This document shows positions 1-9,125 of a stretch of 64,000 nt of DNA, piece after piece (within the stretch, counting starts at the first letter, position 1; every line of letters starts with the position of its first letter). The notes beneath the pieces were generated by a model. The model saw only the letters and a program-made list of their open reading frames with translations. It was not told the origin of the DNA and ran no database searches. The stretch is from contig JAHEZL010000002.1 in the NCBI GenBank assembly GCA_023251095.1, positions 124,001 to 188,000 of the forward strand, given 5' to 3'. The position numbers and the translations under genes were made by a program. This stretch comes from Flavobacteriales bacterium (GTDB lineage: Bacteria > Bacteroidota > Bacteroidia > Flavobacteriales_C > GCA-002722245).

Positions 1-323
1 AAAACAACAGTGTCTTTTGTGAGCACCACTTTCACAAAATTAATTCCCATTTTGGATATGGAAATCCATATCACGCTGTCTTTTTTCATTCGGAAAGAAG
101 CATTGAAACTCACTTGTTCATTGCCCAGATCAGCGGTGGCATCAAAACGACCTTTCAACCATTCGAAATTCAGGTTGTTTTTTCTGGCAACAGCCACCAG
201 AGAATCTTCTTTTTTGGCCTGATAGCCTTTGTTTCTTTGCTTTCGTGCGGAAGAACAGGAAGCTATAATTGCGCTGCAGAGAAGCAAGGCAAAGAGGCGT
301 ATATATTTTGCAGAAAGGATCAT
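1..323 (-). CDS. DUF4292-type lipoprotein, partial (3' end outside window)
   Basis: Reading the reverse complement from the ATG at 323 gives an open frame to the window edge (107 codons seen). It starts with a lipoprotein signal: a hydrophobic stretch ending in a lipobox I-A-S-C at about residues 20-23. A charged Lys/Arg-rich linker follows, then a beta-rich segment (FEWLKGRFDA, ISISKMGINF) that I recognise as the start of the Bacteroidota DUF4292 family, thought to be outer-membrane lipoproteins of LolB/LolA-like fold. The ATG directly abuts the stop codon of the TPR lipoprotein gene upstream, so the two are very likely co-transcribed and translationally coupled. The exact molecular role is unknown. 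The C-terminal part cannot be seen. Confidence 0.72.
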   Translation of the reverse strand, partial: MILSAKYIRLFALLLCSAIIASCSSARKQRNKGYQAKKEDSLVAVARKNNLNFEWLKGRFDATADLGNEQVSFNASFRMKKDSVIWISISKMGINFVKVVLTKDTVV

Positions 324-2042
324 TTATTCCAAATATTTTTGTTGTGAAATTTTGCGGTCAATCATGTTGCTTACACCATTTCCCGCGGCTTTAGCTTTGT
401 TCCAAAAAATCAATGCCTGCGCTTTATCGCCGCTCATAAAAAAGGCATCTCCTATATGTTCTAAAATAGTTCCGCTGTCGGCTCCGCCATGTTTTGCAGC
501 TTTCATGAGCCATTGCAGCGCGTCGGCATATTTTTCTTCCTGAAACAATATCCAGCCGTAAGTATCTTCAAAGGATGAATTGTCGGGAGAAAGTTTATTG
601 GATCTTTCCGACATATCGCCGGCTTGTTTTAATTTGTCTTTGCGCAGGGAAAGGTAATAGGCGTAGTTGTTCAATACATAAACATTATTGGGATCGTATT
701 TTAAAGAGAGTTCAAAATTAGCGTCAGAACTTAAGTAGTCCTTTGTGTCGTTGTAGAGATCACCGAGTGTGGAATAAAACTGTGCTTTTAACAAAGGATT
801 GTCGGCCACTAAATTTACTCCATCGCTTAAAGCCTCAATGGCTTCGGTATTTTTTTTCAGTTGAATTGCCGCAATACCTTTGTACCAGAAGAGTTCCGAT
901 TGAGAAGGAAAATATTCCAGAGCCTCGTTGGCTTCATCGAACAACTTCTGATAATCTTTCATTTCCAGGTCAATGGCCAGGATATTTCTCCACACTAAAT
1001 ATTTATCCGGCTCGAGATCTCTTGATTTTCGGAATTTATCCAAGGCTTTTCCGTAGATGTTGTCGCGGTAATAAAAATCGCCGTAAATGGCGTAAGTCTT
1101 AGCGTTTTCTGGATGCGCACGTTGCAGCGCTTCCAGCAAACCAAACACTTTTTTGGTGAGAGCACTATCGTTTTTTGATATTTTGTAATAGTTCATCAGG
1201 ATTTGAACTTTGGAATCAATGTTCATTGCCGGATTTTCAAAAGTCATGTTCAGGTGTTGAAAGGCCTTGTCTTTATCGCCTTTTTTGAAATAATATTCCG
1301 ACAAAGAAAGATGGGCTCCGGGTTCGTTTGGATTGATTTTTATGGCTTCCTCATATTTCGCAATGGATTCCTGTTCGCGGCCCAGGAGCTGGAAATAATC
1401 GGCGAGCATTAAAATAATTTTCGTGTTTTTGGGCTGAGCAGCAATTAGTTTTTCCATCTCGCGGATGGCATTGTCGGACTGATTTATTTTGGCGTAAATT
1501 TTATATTTCTGAACAGAAACTTCTTCGGTGATTCCGCTTCGTGCTTCTGCCTTATCGTAAATCTCAATAGCCTTTTCAAACTTGCCCGCTTCCAGATAAA
1601 CCTGTGCCAGCTCAAAGTAATATTCCAGATAGGAAGGTTGTAATTTAATTAGTTTCTGGTAGCTGTCGGTGCAGTCATCAAAGAGTCGGGCACTATGCGT
1701 TAAATCAGCATAAAAAATGAGAAACCATTTATTCTGATCGTCGAGTTCCACCGCTTTTTTTGCATAACTCAAGGCCTCTTTGTTTTGGTGTTGAGCATCC
1801 AGCATTACCGCAATTTCATAGTAGCAAGTGGCGCAACTGTTATCAATTTTAATGCACTTGTCGAATCCTGCAATGGCGTCACCATAGCGACCTATTATTT
1901 TATCGCGGTTGGCGTTGATGAAGTAGTGGGTAAATTCCAGCGCATCATTTTCTTTCAATGCCTTTTTATCGCCTGCCATTTGTGTGTTCTTGCACCCGGC
2001 AAAAACAACAATGAAAGCAATAAAGAGCAAACGAAAGTGCAT
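324..2042 (-). CDS. TPR-repeat lipoprotein
   Basis: A tetratricopeptide-repeat protein predicted to be anchored to a membrane facing the periplasm. I chose the ATG at 2042 (572 aa): the signal sequence begins there (MHFRLLF..., lipobox FAGC), and it lies 4 nt after the stop of the upstream nucleotidyltransferase gene. An in-frame start at 2072 would add 10 polar residues ahead of the signal and overlap the upstream gene. The body consists of roughly a dozen TPR-like helical pairs with typical A/Y/P spacing (for example NPNEPGAHLSLSEYYFKKGD and DPNNVYVLNNYAYYLSL). TPR lipoproteins of this kind act as scaffolds in envelope assembly. The neighbouring DUF4292 lipoprotein, flippase and sugar nucleotidyltransferase suggest an envelope role, but no specific partner can be named. 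Confidence 0.88.
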   Translation of the reverse strand: MHFRLLFIAFIVVFAGCKNTQMAGDKKALKENDALEFTHYFINANRDKIIGRYGDAIAGFDKCIKIDNSCATCYYEIAVMLDAQHQNKEALSYAKKAVELDDQNKWFLIFYADLTHSARLFDDCTDSYQKLIKLQPSYLEYYFELAQVYLEAGKFEKAIEIYDKAEARSGITEEVSVQKYKIYAKINQSDNAIREMEKLIAAQPKNTKIILMLADYFQLLGREQESIAKYEEAIKINPNEPGAHLSLSEYYFKKGDKDKAFQHLNMTFENPAMNIDSKVQILMNYYKISKNDSALTKKVFGLLEALQRAHPENAKTYAIYGDFYYRDNIYGKALDKFRKSRDLEPDKYLVWRNILAIDLEMKDYQKLFDEANEALEYFPSQSELFWYKGIAAIQLKKNTEAIEALSDGVNLVADNPLLKAQFYSTLGDLYNDTKDYLSSDANFELSLKYDPNNVYVLNNYAYYLSLRKDKLKQAGDMSERSNKLSPDNSSFEDTYGWILFQEEKYADALQWLMKAAKHGGADSGTILEHIGDAFFMSGDKAQALIFWNKAKAAGNGVSNMIDRKISQQKYLE

Positions 2043-2046
2043 GTTT

Positions 2047-3048
2047 TTAATTTTCGGTATTGTAATCGCCAATGCTTAATTCGCGGGATTTTCCGTTGAG
2101 TTCGGCATAATTTCCTACCATTGAATTTTTGATGTTGGAATGAGAGATTTTAGTATTTTTTTGAACGATGGAATTGCTGATAATACTGTTTGAAATTTTA
2201 GTGTTTTGTCCGATAGAAACATGCGGACCCACCACTGAATTCACTAATTCAACACCATCGGCAATGTAACACGGTTCGATAACAACGGAGTTTTCATTCT
2301 TAAAATTGCCCTTCAGTTCTTTATTCCCTTTGTTGAATTCCAATACACGTTGGTTGGCATTTACCGTTGCATTTTTATTTCCGCAATCCAGCCACTCATC
2401 CACTTTTCCGGGAGAGAATTTTACGCCTTTTTGTTTCAATGCTTCCAATGCGTTGGTGAGTTGGTATTCATTGTTTTCACGTAAGTCGTTATCAATGATG
2501 TGTTGAATTTCTTTTTTCAGTTGATCGCCGTCTTTCACATAATAAATCCCGATGATGGCCAAATCAGAAACAAAAGTTTTTGGCTTTTCAATGAAGTCGG
2601 TGATGTGATTGTTTGCATCTAGTTTCACTACGCCATAAGCGCTCGGATCAGCAACGGCGTGTACCCAAATGATACCGTCGGCTTTGCTGTCGAGTTTAAA
2701 GGTAGCGCGAAACAAAGTGTCTGCAAACGCAACAATGACATTGCCTTTCAAACATTCTTCAGCGCAATACACGGCGTGCCCGGTACCGAGGGCTTCTGTT
2801 TGATAAAATATTTTTCCTTTTGCGCCAACGCTTTCGGCAATAGCGAGTAATTCTTTTTCTACTTCTTTGCCGAAGTCGCCAATCACAAAAGCAATTTCAT
2901 CTACTTTTTCGCTGCATACTTTTGCAAGGTCTTCTACCAGGCGTTGTACTATGGATTTTCCTGCAACAGGAATCAAAGGTTTAGGAACTGTAAGTGTATG
3001 TGGCCTCATTCTTTTGCCCATACCTGCCATTGGAACGATGATATTCAT
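2047..3048 (-). CDS. sugar-1-phosphate nucleotidylyltransferase with left-handed beta-helix tail
   Basis: A 333-aa nucleotidyltransferase that would activate a sugar 1-phosphate to an NDP-sugar. The N-terminal signature G-x-G-x-R-x-R-P-x-T, then PKPL (residues about 9-25), is the nucleotide-binding loop of the RmlA/GlmU-like family. The Asp of AFADTLF and the EKP motif (ITDFIEKPK) are the usual metal and sugar binding elements. After about residue 255 the sequence turns into hexapeptide-like repeats (VVGPHVSIG, SNSIISNSIV, HSNIKNSMVG), that is, a left-handed beta helix, common in the bifunctional or long forms. Substrate (Glc-1-P, Man-1-P or other) cannot be fixed from motifs. It lies between dut and the TPR lipoprotein gene on the same strand. 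Confidence 0.85.
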   Translation of the reverse strand: MNIIVPMAGMGKRMRPHTLTVPKPLIPVAGKSIVQRLVEDLAKVCSEKVDEIAFVIGDFGKEVEKELLAIAESVGAKGKIFYQTEALGTGHAVYCAEECLKGNVIVAFADTLFRATFKLDSKADGIIWVHAVADPSAYGVVKLDANNHITDFIEKPKTFVSDLAIIGIYYVKDGDQLKKEIQHIIDNDLRENNEYQLTNALEALKQKGVKFSPGKVDEWLDCGNKNATVNANQRVLEFNKGNKELKGNFKNENSVVIEPCYIADGVELVNSVVGPHVSIGQNTKISNSIISNSIVQKNTKISHSNIKNSMVGNYAELNGKSRELSIGDYNTEN

Positions 3049-3069
3049 TTCTGCTTTTTATTTTAAATT

Positions 3070-3507
3070 TTACTTAACTCCTGTGTGTCCGAATCCGCCC
3101 GCACCTCTGTCGGTAGATTGTAATTCTCCTGCCTCTTCCCACGTGATTTGCTTAAATTCCGCTATCACCATTTGTGCTACTCTTTCGCCGTCTTCCACTA
3201 TAAAATCCTGATTGGAAAGATTCACCAGCAATACACCTATTTCCCCTCTGTAATCGGGATCAATAGTGCCCGGTGAGTTTAAAACCGTTACGCCTTTTTT
3301 GAAAGCCAATCCGCTTCTTGGGCGGATTTGCGCTTCGCAATTTGCGGGAAGCTCCATGAACAATCCTGTAGGAATTAAAGCCCTTTCCAGAGGTTTTAAT
3401 ACAACAGGCGTATTTAAATTTGCGCGGAGATCCATTCCTGCGGAAAGTAAAGTTTCATACTTTGGCAAAGCATGTTTCGACCGGTTGATTATTTTAATTT
3501 TCGTCAT
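3070..3507 (-). CDS. dut: dUTP diphosphatase
   Basis: A 145-aa trimeric-type dUTPase hydrolysing dUTP to dUMP and pyrophosphate, which keeps uracil out of DNA and feeds dTMP synthesis. All five family motifs are visible: AGMDLRA, RPRSGLA, the uracil-binding hairpin [11 protein letters not shown] with the catalytic Asp, ERVAQMV, and the P-loop-like C-terminal arm [13 protein letters not shown]. Length is normal. It lies about 25 nt downstream of the flippase gene and about 20 nt upstream of the nucleotidyltransferase gene, so it is inferred to be co-transcribed with envelope genes rather than with DNA metabolism genes. The family's housekeeping role is established. Confidence 0.97.
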   Translation of the reverse strand: MTKIKIINRSKHALPKYETLLSAGMDLRANLNTPVVLKPLERALIPTGLFMELPANCEAQIRPRSGLAFKKGVTVLNSPGTIDPDYRGEIGVLLVNLSNQDFIVEDGERVAQMVIAEFKQITWEEAGELQSTDRGAGGFGHTGVK

Positions 3508-3532
3508 TTTTTTTGATTAAAATCCAGGGCCT

Positions 3533-5041
3533 CTAAATTATCACTTTTTTCGGTCTTTCTAAAATGTACACCACCCCCAGATATAGCAATAGAAGTAGCG
3601 TGTTTACAAGGTATTTGGAAAGTCCGGAACCCATGTCTAAATAATTATTGATTAAAACCAACACAACAGCCAGCACCATGTAAAACCCTATGCGCTTGAG
3701 CGGGTATTGTACGGGATAATATTTTTGTCCGAGAACATACGAGATCACCACCATTAAAAAGTAGCAGGCGAAAGTCACGATAGCCGCGCCAAAGTAGCCT
3801 TCTCCCGGATACATTTCTTCAAAAACAGGGATCAGTATAATATTTCCCGCTAAAGTGAGAACACTGCCAATACCCGAAATTATTGCACCATAATAAGTTT
3901 TGCCGCTGAGTTTGTACCAGATAGAAAGATTGTAGTAAATGCCGAAGAAAACAGCGCTCATCAGTAAATAGGGGAGAATAAAAAGTCCTTCAAAATATTC
4001 GGAATTTCTAATGAAGTGTTTGATAAAATCAATGTACAACAAAATACCAAGGAAGCCCACGCAGGTGGCTATGGTAAAGTATTTCAGCACATCGGAGTAT
4101 AGTTTTTTGGCATTTTTGTCGGCGCTCTTTTTAAAGAAAAAAGGTTCGGCGGCGTACTGATAAGCCTGAATGACCAGGGTAATCATGATGGAAAGTTTAT
4201 AAATGGCACCATAAATTCCCAGCTCGTGATCGGCCAGCTCTTTCGACATTACGTAAGGAAATATCAGTTTATCAAAATGCTGATTGATAGCGCCAGCGAG
4301 TCCTACAATCAAAAGAGGCGAAGAGTAAATGATCAGTTTTTTCCACAAGAGAAAATCAAATTTCCATTGGTGTTTCACTATTTCGGGGAACAATAAAACC
4401 AGTGTTACCAAACTCGCAATGAGGTTGGCAATAAAAACATATCTCACGCCGGAGTATGGCGTGTATACCATATCCATAAAGGAATTCAGCCAATCGTAAT
4501 TGTATTTTCCGGTGAGCCACGGACAAACAACGTAGTAGAAAAAGTTCAATCCGATATTGATTAGTAAGCTGAAAATTTTAATGAAAGCAAAACGAAAGGC
4601 TTTTTCCTTCATCCGCAATCCCGCGAAGGGAATGGCGGTGAGCGCATCCAATCCGACAATTAATCCGAGATAAATGATGTAATCCCGGTGATCAGGATAT
4701 TTGATGGCATCTGCGATTTCCTGAGAAAAATAGACCAGAGCGCCAACAAACAAAAGAGAAGAACAAATCAGTGAAATAAAGGCAGTTGAATATACTGCTT
4801 CTCTGTCGCCTTCATTGTTGGAGGTGTAGCGAAAAAATCCGGTTTCCAAACCGTAAGTAAAAAATATAATCAGCATGGCTACCCATGCGTAGGTATTGGT
4901 TACCACACCGAATTGCTCTACCGAAAAAATATTTTTATCGGTGTAAAGCGGTGTGAGTAATAAAAAATTAGCCACCCTTGCTAGGATGCTGCTGAGTCCG
5001 TAAACTGCGGTTTGACTTGCTAATTTTTTTAGTGCGCTCAT
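3533..5041 (-). CDS. lipopolysaccharide/oligosaccharide flippase (Wzx-like, MOP superfamily)
   Basis: A 502-aa polytopic membrane protein with about 12-14 predicted transmembrane helices. The N-terminus has the typical polysaccharide-flippase start (ASQTAVYGLSSILAR...NFLLLTPLYT) and internal EQFGVV, as in Wzx/RfbX and MurJ relatives. The expected role is flipping lipid-linked glycan across the inner membrane. Its ATG (5039-5041) shares one base with the TAA stop of the T9SS adhesin gene upstream (TAATG arrangement), so translation is probably coupled. dut and a sugar nucleotidyltransferase follow on the same strand. Which glycan it moves is unknown; MurJ-type lipid II flipping is less likely because sequence resemblance is to O-antigen flippases. 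Confidence 0.88.
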   Translation of the reverse strand: MSALKKLASQTAVYGLSSILARVANFLLLTPLYTDKNIFSVEQFGVVTNTYAWVAMLIIFFTYGLETGFFRYTSNNEGDREAVYSTAFISLICSSLLFVGALVYFSQEIADAIKYPDHRDYIIYLGLIVGLDALTAIPFAGLRMKEKAFRFAFIKIFSLLINIGLNFFYYVVCPWLTGKYNYDWLNSFMDMVYTPYSGVRYVFIANLIASLVTLVLLFPEIVKHQWKFDFLLWKKLIIYSSPLLIVGLAGAINQHFDKLIFPYVMSKELADHELGIYGAIYKLSIMITLVIQAYQYAAEPFFFKKSADKNAKKLYSDVLKYFTIATCVGFLGILLYIDFIKHFIRNSEYFEGLFILPYLLMSAVFFGIYYNLSIWYKLSGKTYYGAIISGIGSVLTLAGNIILIPVFEEMYPGEGYFGAAIVTFACYFLMVVISYVLGQKYYPVQYPLKRIGFYMVLAVVLVLINNYLDMGSGLSKYLVNTLLLLLYLGVVYILERPKKVII

Positions 5042-8000
5042 TAATCATGCACCACAAGCGGGATGCTTTCGTTGAAGTTTCCTCCTGAAACTTTAATGAA
5101 ATACATGCCGTTGTTTAGTGCATCCGAAGATATGTTTATTCTGTTATTTTCACCAATATTTGAAGCAGAGATTGGAGCAAGCACTTCTTTTCCCAAAACA
5201 TCGTAAACATTAATGGTGATGTTTCCGGAAGCATTGGCACCATTGATTTCCAGTATAGCATCTCCATAAGTAGGGTTAGGATATACCCTTAATATCAAAG
5301 ATGGATTGTTTATATTTTGTAAGGAATTCAATACTTCTAATTTGTTGTGGGCGGTGTTGGTCATCACCGCGCTGTTGAAATCGAAGTAGATGGCAGCAGT
5401 GTTATTAATGTTGGTTCCAGCTTTCAAATCCTTGTTTAGCGCTACTTTAAATTTGATGAATCCGTGACTTGCTTTTTCATTGGTGGTACTGTCGGCAAGC
5501 ATAATACTGGCAAAAGTAACCGTGATAATACCATTTGAATCAACAGCCATGGTGTAGTTATGACTTCCCGCTAAATCGTTTACAGAATAAATATCAAAAA
5601 CCGATTTATCCAGAGTATCCTTCACCACAATGGTAATTGCAGTATCTGATCCGGTGTTTTGAAAATGAATGGTGTATTCCATTTCTTTGGTAGTATCAGA
5701 AATTTCACCGTCACCGAAAGACGATTCTTTGAAGTTCGGATCGTAAGAACCCGAAATAACCCTGCCGTACGTTGAAATGTTGTTGTTTAAATTATCGTCA
5801 TTGGCAACGGTGATCATACCTTGGTAAACCAGCGATTTTCCTAAGTTTTCTGCACCACTTTTAACTTCGAAAACCACTGTCACATTCATTAACCCGTAAG
5901 GAGCGATCTCATCAATATCGAAAGAAATTACGTTGCCGTTTTTTGTGTATGGAAGATTTAAAAAATTGATGGAAAGCAACTGGTCATCAAAAGTTAAATC
6001 ATACTTAAGATCGTTAAGAGGGAGTTTTCCTTCGTTTTTAATTTGAATGGTACAATAGGTTAAAAATCCGGGGCGGGCGGGACCGGTAACTATGTAAGTA
6101 CTTGCATCGTGGGAAGGATAGTATATTCCGAAATCCTGGTGAATTAATTCGGCAGGAAAAGAGCTTAAATCAATGTTTATATAGTTTCCTGCAGTGGTAA
6201 TAATTCCTGATGTATTGTATCCAAACAAACCAAATTTCCCATCATGAATTTGATAAGCGGTTAACTCATAATTGCCGTTGGCATCGGTAACTGACATTTC
6301 GTAATAGGGAGCATTCATCCACATTGAAATCCCGGCTAAACCATTTTCCCCCTGATCCTTGATTCCATTTTTATTGTCATCTTCAAACACAGTTCCTTTT
6401 ACTTTGTAGGCGCTATTAAAAAAAGCAAAATTCTGATCTGTTAGTTCTACGGGTAAGGTATTTCCTAAATTAATATCAATAGTATATTTTCCATTGGAGG
6501 TAGTTCCTTTGTAGGCATAAGGGTCAACAGAAACTGAAATGCCATAGGTACGATAGGCAGTGAATTCATAGTTGCCATTGCTGTCGGTTTTAAAATAGCT
6601 GAAAAGTGGCGTATAGGCCCACATGGAAACTCCTGCCAATCCTTTTTCTCCCTGATCTTTAATGCCATTTTTATTTAAATCTTCAAATACGGTTCCTTTT
6701 ACCTTAAAGGCACTGTCGCAACTATAAACGTGGGTGGAGAAAGTGGTTTCGCTATGGCAGCCATTATTATCGGTAACATTCACATCAACATATGCTTCTT
6801 CTTTAAGAAACAGAGAAGTGCCGGTGGTTTTGGTTATTACTGAAAAGTTTTTTGTGTAGGCAGTCCAGGAGTAAGTGGAATAAGGTTGGTTAAGTTTAAA
6901 CTCAGTAGTTTTTCCCGAACAAATAATAGAATCGGCCGGATTAAGCAGGCTTGGCCATTCTGCAGAATGAATGGTAATGTTGGCTTCATCATGAATGGTA
7001 CAGGTGCTTCCGCTTAATTTTACGCTCACTTTGTAAATTCCGCTTTTTTGAGCGTAAGTCCATTCGTTATAGCTTTTTACGCCATCAGGATCAGTCCATG
7101 TATATGAACCCAAAATATTTTTTGCGCTTAAATAAAGATAACTGCAGGCCGCAGTATCCTTTAGGATGTTTGAATTACCGATTTGTTGTTCCTTTACAAT
7201 TACAGAATCATTTCCCGAACAACCGCGCGTATTTGTTACAGTTACAGAATAGGTTCCCGCAGGAATACGAACAGAAGAAGTTGTTGCGCCCGTGCTCCAT
7301 AAAAAGGTATAATCATTTGGATAATATCCTGCAGATACAGTGGCAGAATCTCCTTTGCAAACAGTCACGTCACCAATAATGACTTGTACCGTTCCGGTGT
7401 GAACAGAAAAATAACCTGTGTAGGTGCATCCTTTATCCTGTAAAGCATAGGTATAGGTACCGGGAGTTGAAACAGAGAGCACAGAGTCGGTATTTCCATT
7501 GCCCCAGTTGGTAGTAACATTTTTGGTATTCAGCTGAATGCTTCCTCCACTGCAAATACTGTCGTATTGCGGAATTAAACTAAGAGTGTCTTTCATTACT
7601 ACAGCAAAGTTTGCTGAATTGGAGCAAGCGCCATTTGATATTTTAAGATGGTATATCCCCTCTTGAGTCGCGGTAAGTGTACTGTCGGTCCCGCTTCCTG
7701 CTCCCGACCATTCATAAGTGGTGTTGCCCGGATCATACCAATGATAGGGATGTATAACATAACTTTGACCGGTACAAATTTTTACTGACGAAGGGTAAAA
7801 ATCTATAAATGGTATTGATTTGATTTCGATTTCCAGAGAAGCATTGTTGTTGCCTAAAACGTATTTAACATGAGCGGTACCGCCATAGCCGTAGTAATTT
7901 TTCCAAACATTTGGATCAAACATCCCATTAATTGAATCGGTGATCCCCGCTCCACTCCAGTATCCGCCAGGCTGATTGGCGTTAAGTTTAACGGGATCAT

Positions 8001-8097
8001 GGTTTACGCAGATCGGAGTTACAGGATCAATGCTCAATTGCCCGAACACTGAAGCAGTCATTAATATCAAAATAAAGAGGGGGAATAGTTTTTTCAT
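5041..8097 (-). CDS. secreted T9SS cargo protein with SdrD-like repeats and type A sorting domain
   Basis: A 1018-aa secreted protein. A signal peptide (about residues 1-19) precedes a Cys-containing Ig/PKD-like region up to about 450. Two SdrD B-like domains follow near 460-555 and 565-660, recognised by the paired phrases KVKGTVFEDLNKNGIKDQG and KVKGTVFEDDNKNGIKDQG. Next is a CARDB/DUF11-like segment near 665-770 and the T9SS-associated domain beginning DPNFKESSFGDGE near 789. The last about 85 residues (LRVYPNPTYGDAILEI ... GMYFIKVSGG) form a type A T9SS C-terminal sorting domain, so the product is expected on the cell surface or outside. The stop overlaps the flippase start by one base. 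Adhesion is a reasonable guess; no catalytic domain was seen. Confidence 0.88.
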   Translation of the reverse strand: MKKLFPLFILILMTASVFGQLSIDPVTPICVNHDPVKLNANQPGGYWSGAGITDSINGMFDPNVWKNYYGYGGTAHVKYVLGNNNASLEIEIKSIPFIDFYPSSVKICTGQSYVIHPYHWYDPGNTTYEWSGAGSGTDSTLTATQEGIYHLKISNGACSNSANFAVVMKDTLSLIPQYDSICSGGSIQLNTKNVTTNWGNGNTDSVLSVSTPGTYTYALQDKGCTYTGYFSVHTGTVQVIIGDVTVCKGDSATVSAGYYPNDYTFLWSTGATTSSVRIPAGTYSVTVTNTRGCSGNDSVIVKEQQIGNSNILKDTAACSYLYLSAKNILGSYTWTDPDGVKSYNEWTYAQKSGIYKVSVKLSGSTCTIHDEANITIHSAEWPSLLNPADSIICSGKTTEFKLNQPYSTYSWTAYTKNFSVITKTTGTSLFLKEEAYVDVNVTDNNGCHSETTFSTHVYSCDSAFKVKGTVFEDLNKNGIKDQGEKGLAGVSMWAYTPLFSYFKTDSNGNYEFTAYRTYGISVSVDPYAYKGTTSNGKYTIDINLGNTLPVELTDQNFAFFNSAYKVKGTVFEDDNKNGIKDQGENGLAGISMWMNAPYYEMSVTDANGNYELTAYQIHDGKFGLFGYNTSGIITTAGNYINIDLSSFPAELIHQDFGIYYPSHDASTYIVTGPARPGFLTYCTIQIKNEGKLPLNDLKYDLTFDDQLLSINFLNLPYTKNGNVISFDIDEIAPYGLMNVTVVFEVKSGAENLGKSLVYQGMITVANDDNLNNNISTYGRVISGSYDPNFKESSFGDGEISDTTKEMEYTIHFQNTGSDTAITIVVKDTLDKSVFDIYSVNDLAGSHNYTMAVDSNGIITVTFASIMLADSTTNEKASHGFIKFKVALNKDLKAGTNINNTAAIYFDFNSAVMTNTAHNKLEVLNSLQNINNPSLILRVYPNPTYGDAILEINGANASGNITINVYDVLGKEVLAPISASNIGENNRINISSDALNNGMYFIKVSGGNFNESIPLVVHD

Positions 8098-8190
8098 CTA
8101 AGTAAGTTTTAAATCCTAATCAGTAGACAAGCAAAAACTTAATTGCGCTGCCTGAAAAAAATATTTTTTTGTAAATCGCTGAAGATCAAA
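8098..8190. other. short intergenic spacer, AT-rich
   Basis: These 93 bases separate the enoyl-CoA hydratase stop from the T9SS cargo start, both on the minus strand. A run of A/T near 8155-8175 (ttttttt and aaaaaa tracts) could help terminate the enoyl-CoA hydratase transcript, but I see no convincing stem. A promoter for the envelope operon should lie here; no good TAnnTTTG box was found. Confidence 0.3.
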
Positions 8191-8964
8191 TTAAAAACTT
8201 GCTTTTCTTTTTTCAAGAAAGGCATTTGTTCCTTCGGTAAAATCTTTGGTGTCGAAGCATTCTCCGAACAAACGTATTTCTTCAGAAAAGCCATTTACGC
8301 CATCCTGGTAATTTGCATTCAACGCTTTAATGGCAGAGGAAAGTGCCATTGGTGAATTTTTTATAATTTTTTTAGCTAAATCAGTAGCTGTGTTTAACAG
8401 ATCGGTAGGATGAACAACATGATTCACGAGGCCATAATGCAAAGCGGTTTTGGCATCAATCATTTCACCGGTGAGTATCATTTCAAAGGCTTTTGATTTT
8501 CCTATGAGTTGTGGCAAACGTTGGGTTCCTCCATAGCCGGGAATTACGCCTAAGCTTACTTCAGGTAAACCCATTTTAGCTTTTTCAGAAGCTACGCGAA
8601 GGTGGCAGGCCATGGCCAGTTCCAATCCGCCGCCTAAAGCAAAACCATTCACTGCGGCTATTACCGGTTTGGTGCAATAGGCAATTTTATCAAAGAGCAT
8701 TTTCTGTCCGTCGGCACTTAATTTTTTTCCTTGTTTGCCGTCGAATTTTGCAAATTCCTTAATGTCGGCACCGGCTACAAAGGCTTTGTCGCCCGAGCCT
8801 GTAACGATGATGGCTTTACATGCGCTGGATTTTTCAAGATTGTCAAAGGCAGCGCTGAGTTCGTTGATGGTTTCTTTGTTGAGCGCATTCAGTTGTTCGG
8901 GACGGATAATGGTGACGTAAGAAATTTCTTCTTTATTGCTCACCAGAATATTTTTAAAAGTCAT
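8191..8964 (-). CDS. enoyl-CoA hydratase/isomerase (crotonase family)
   Basis: A 257-aa crotonase that adds water to trans-2-enoyl-CoA in fatty acid or amino acid breakdown. I chose the ATG at 8964 (MTFKNILVS). The open frame extends 49 codons further upstream, but that part is non-homologous, rich in Pro/His/Cys, and runs into the large inverted repeat at 9056-9123. Family signatures are clear: the oxyanion-hole segment AGADIKEF, the NGFALGGGLELAMACHLRVAS block with one catalytic Glu position, and GLPEVSLGVIPGYGGTQRLPQLIG with the second. The short-chain (3-hydroxybutyryl-CoA dehydratase-like) type is most probable. It stands alone, between an envelope operon and a ROK kinase. Confidence 0.93.
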   Translation of the reverse strand: MTFKNILVSNKEEISYVTIIRPEQLNALNKETINELSAAFDNLEKSSACKAIIVTGSGDKAFVAGADIKEFAKFDGKQGKKLSADGQKMLFDKIAYCTKPVIAAVNGFALGGGLELAMACHLRVASEKAKMGLPEVSLGVIPGYGGTQRLPQLIGKSKAFEMILTGEMIDAKTALHYGLVNHVVHPTDLLNTATDLAKKIIKNSPMALSSAIKALNANYQDGVNGFSEEIRLFGECFDTKDFTEGTNAFLEKRKASF

Positions 8965-9055
8965 GCTGAAGGGTTTGCAACAAAGGTAAACAAGGGAAGG
9001 TGGAAAGTGGAAATGAAGCGGGGGAATTATCAACAAAGGCCTCGTTAAAAATAGC

Positions 9056-9123
9056 TTTTCCCCCAGATTGCACAGATTTTCACAGAGGAGGTTCTGTGAA
9101 AATCTGTGCAATCTGGGGGAAAA
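9056..9123. repeat. 31-bp perfect inverted repeat, 6-nt loop
   Basis: Left arm 9056-9086 and right arm 9093-9123 are exact reverse complements, separated by the six bases ggaggt. Each arm contains repeated units of the form CAGATT(T)NCACAGA. The right arm ends 2 nt from the stop codon of the ROK kinase gene, and the left arm lies about 90 bp upstream of the enoyl-CoA hydratase start. A related but imperfect palindrome occurs at 25001-25064. It could be a terminator or mRNA-stabilising 3' end, or a REP/MITE-like dispersed element. Confidence 0.9.
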
Positions 9124-9125
9124 TT

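Noticed and set aside
8965-9111. N-terminal 49-codon extension of the enoyl-CoA hydratase
   Set aside because: The extension lacks crotonase similarity and overlaps the long inverted repeat; the ATG at 8964 gives a normal-length enzyme.
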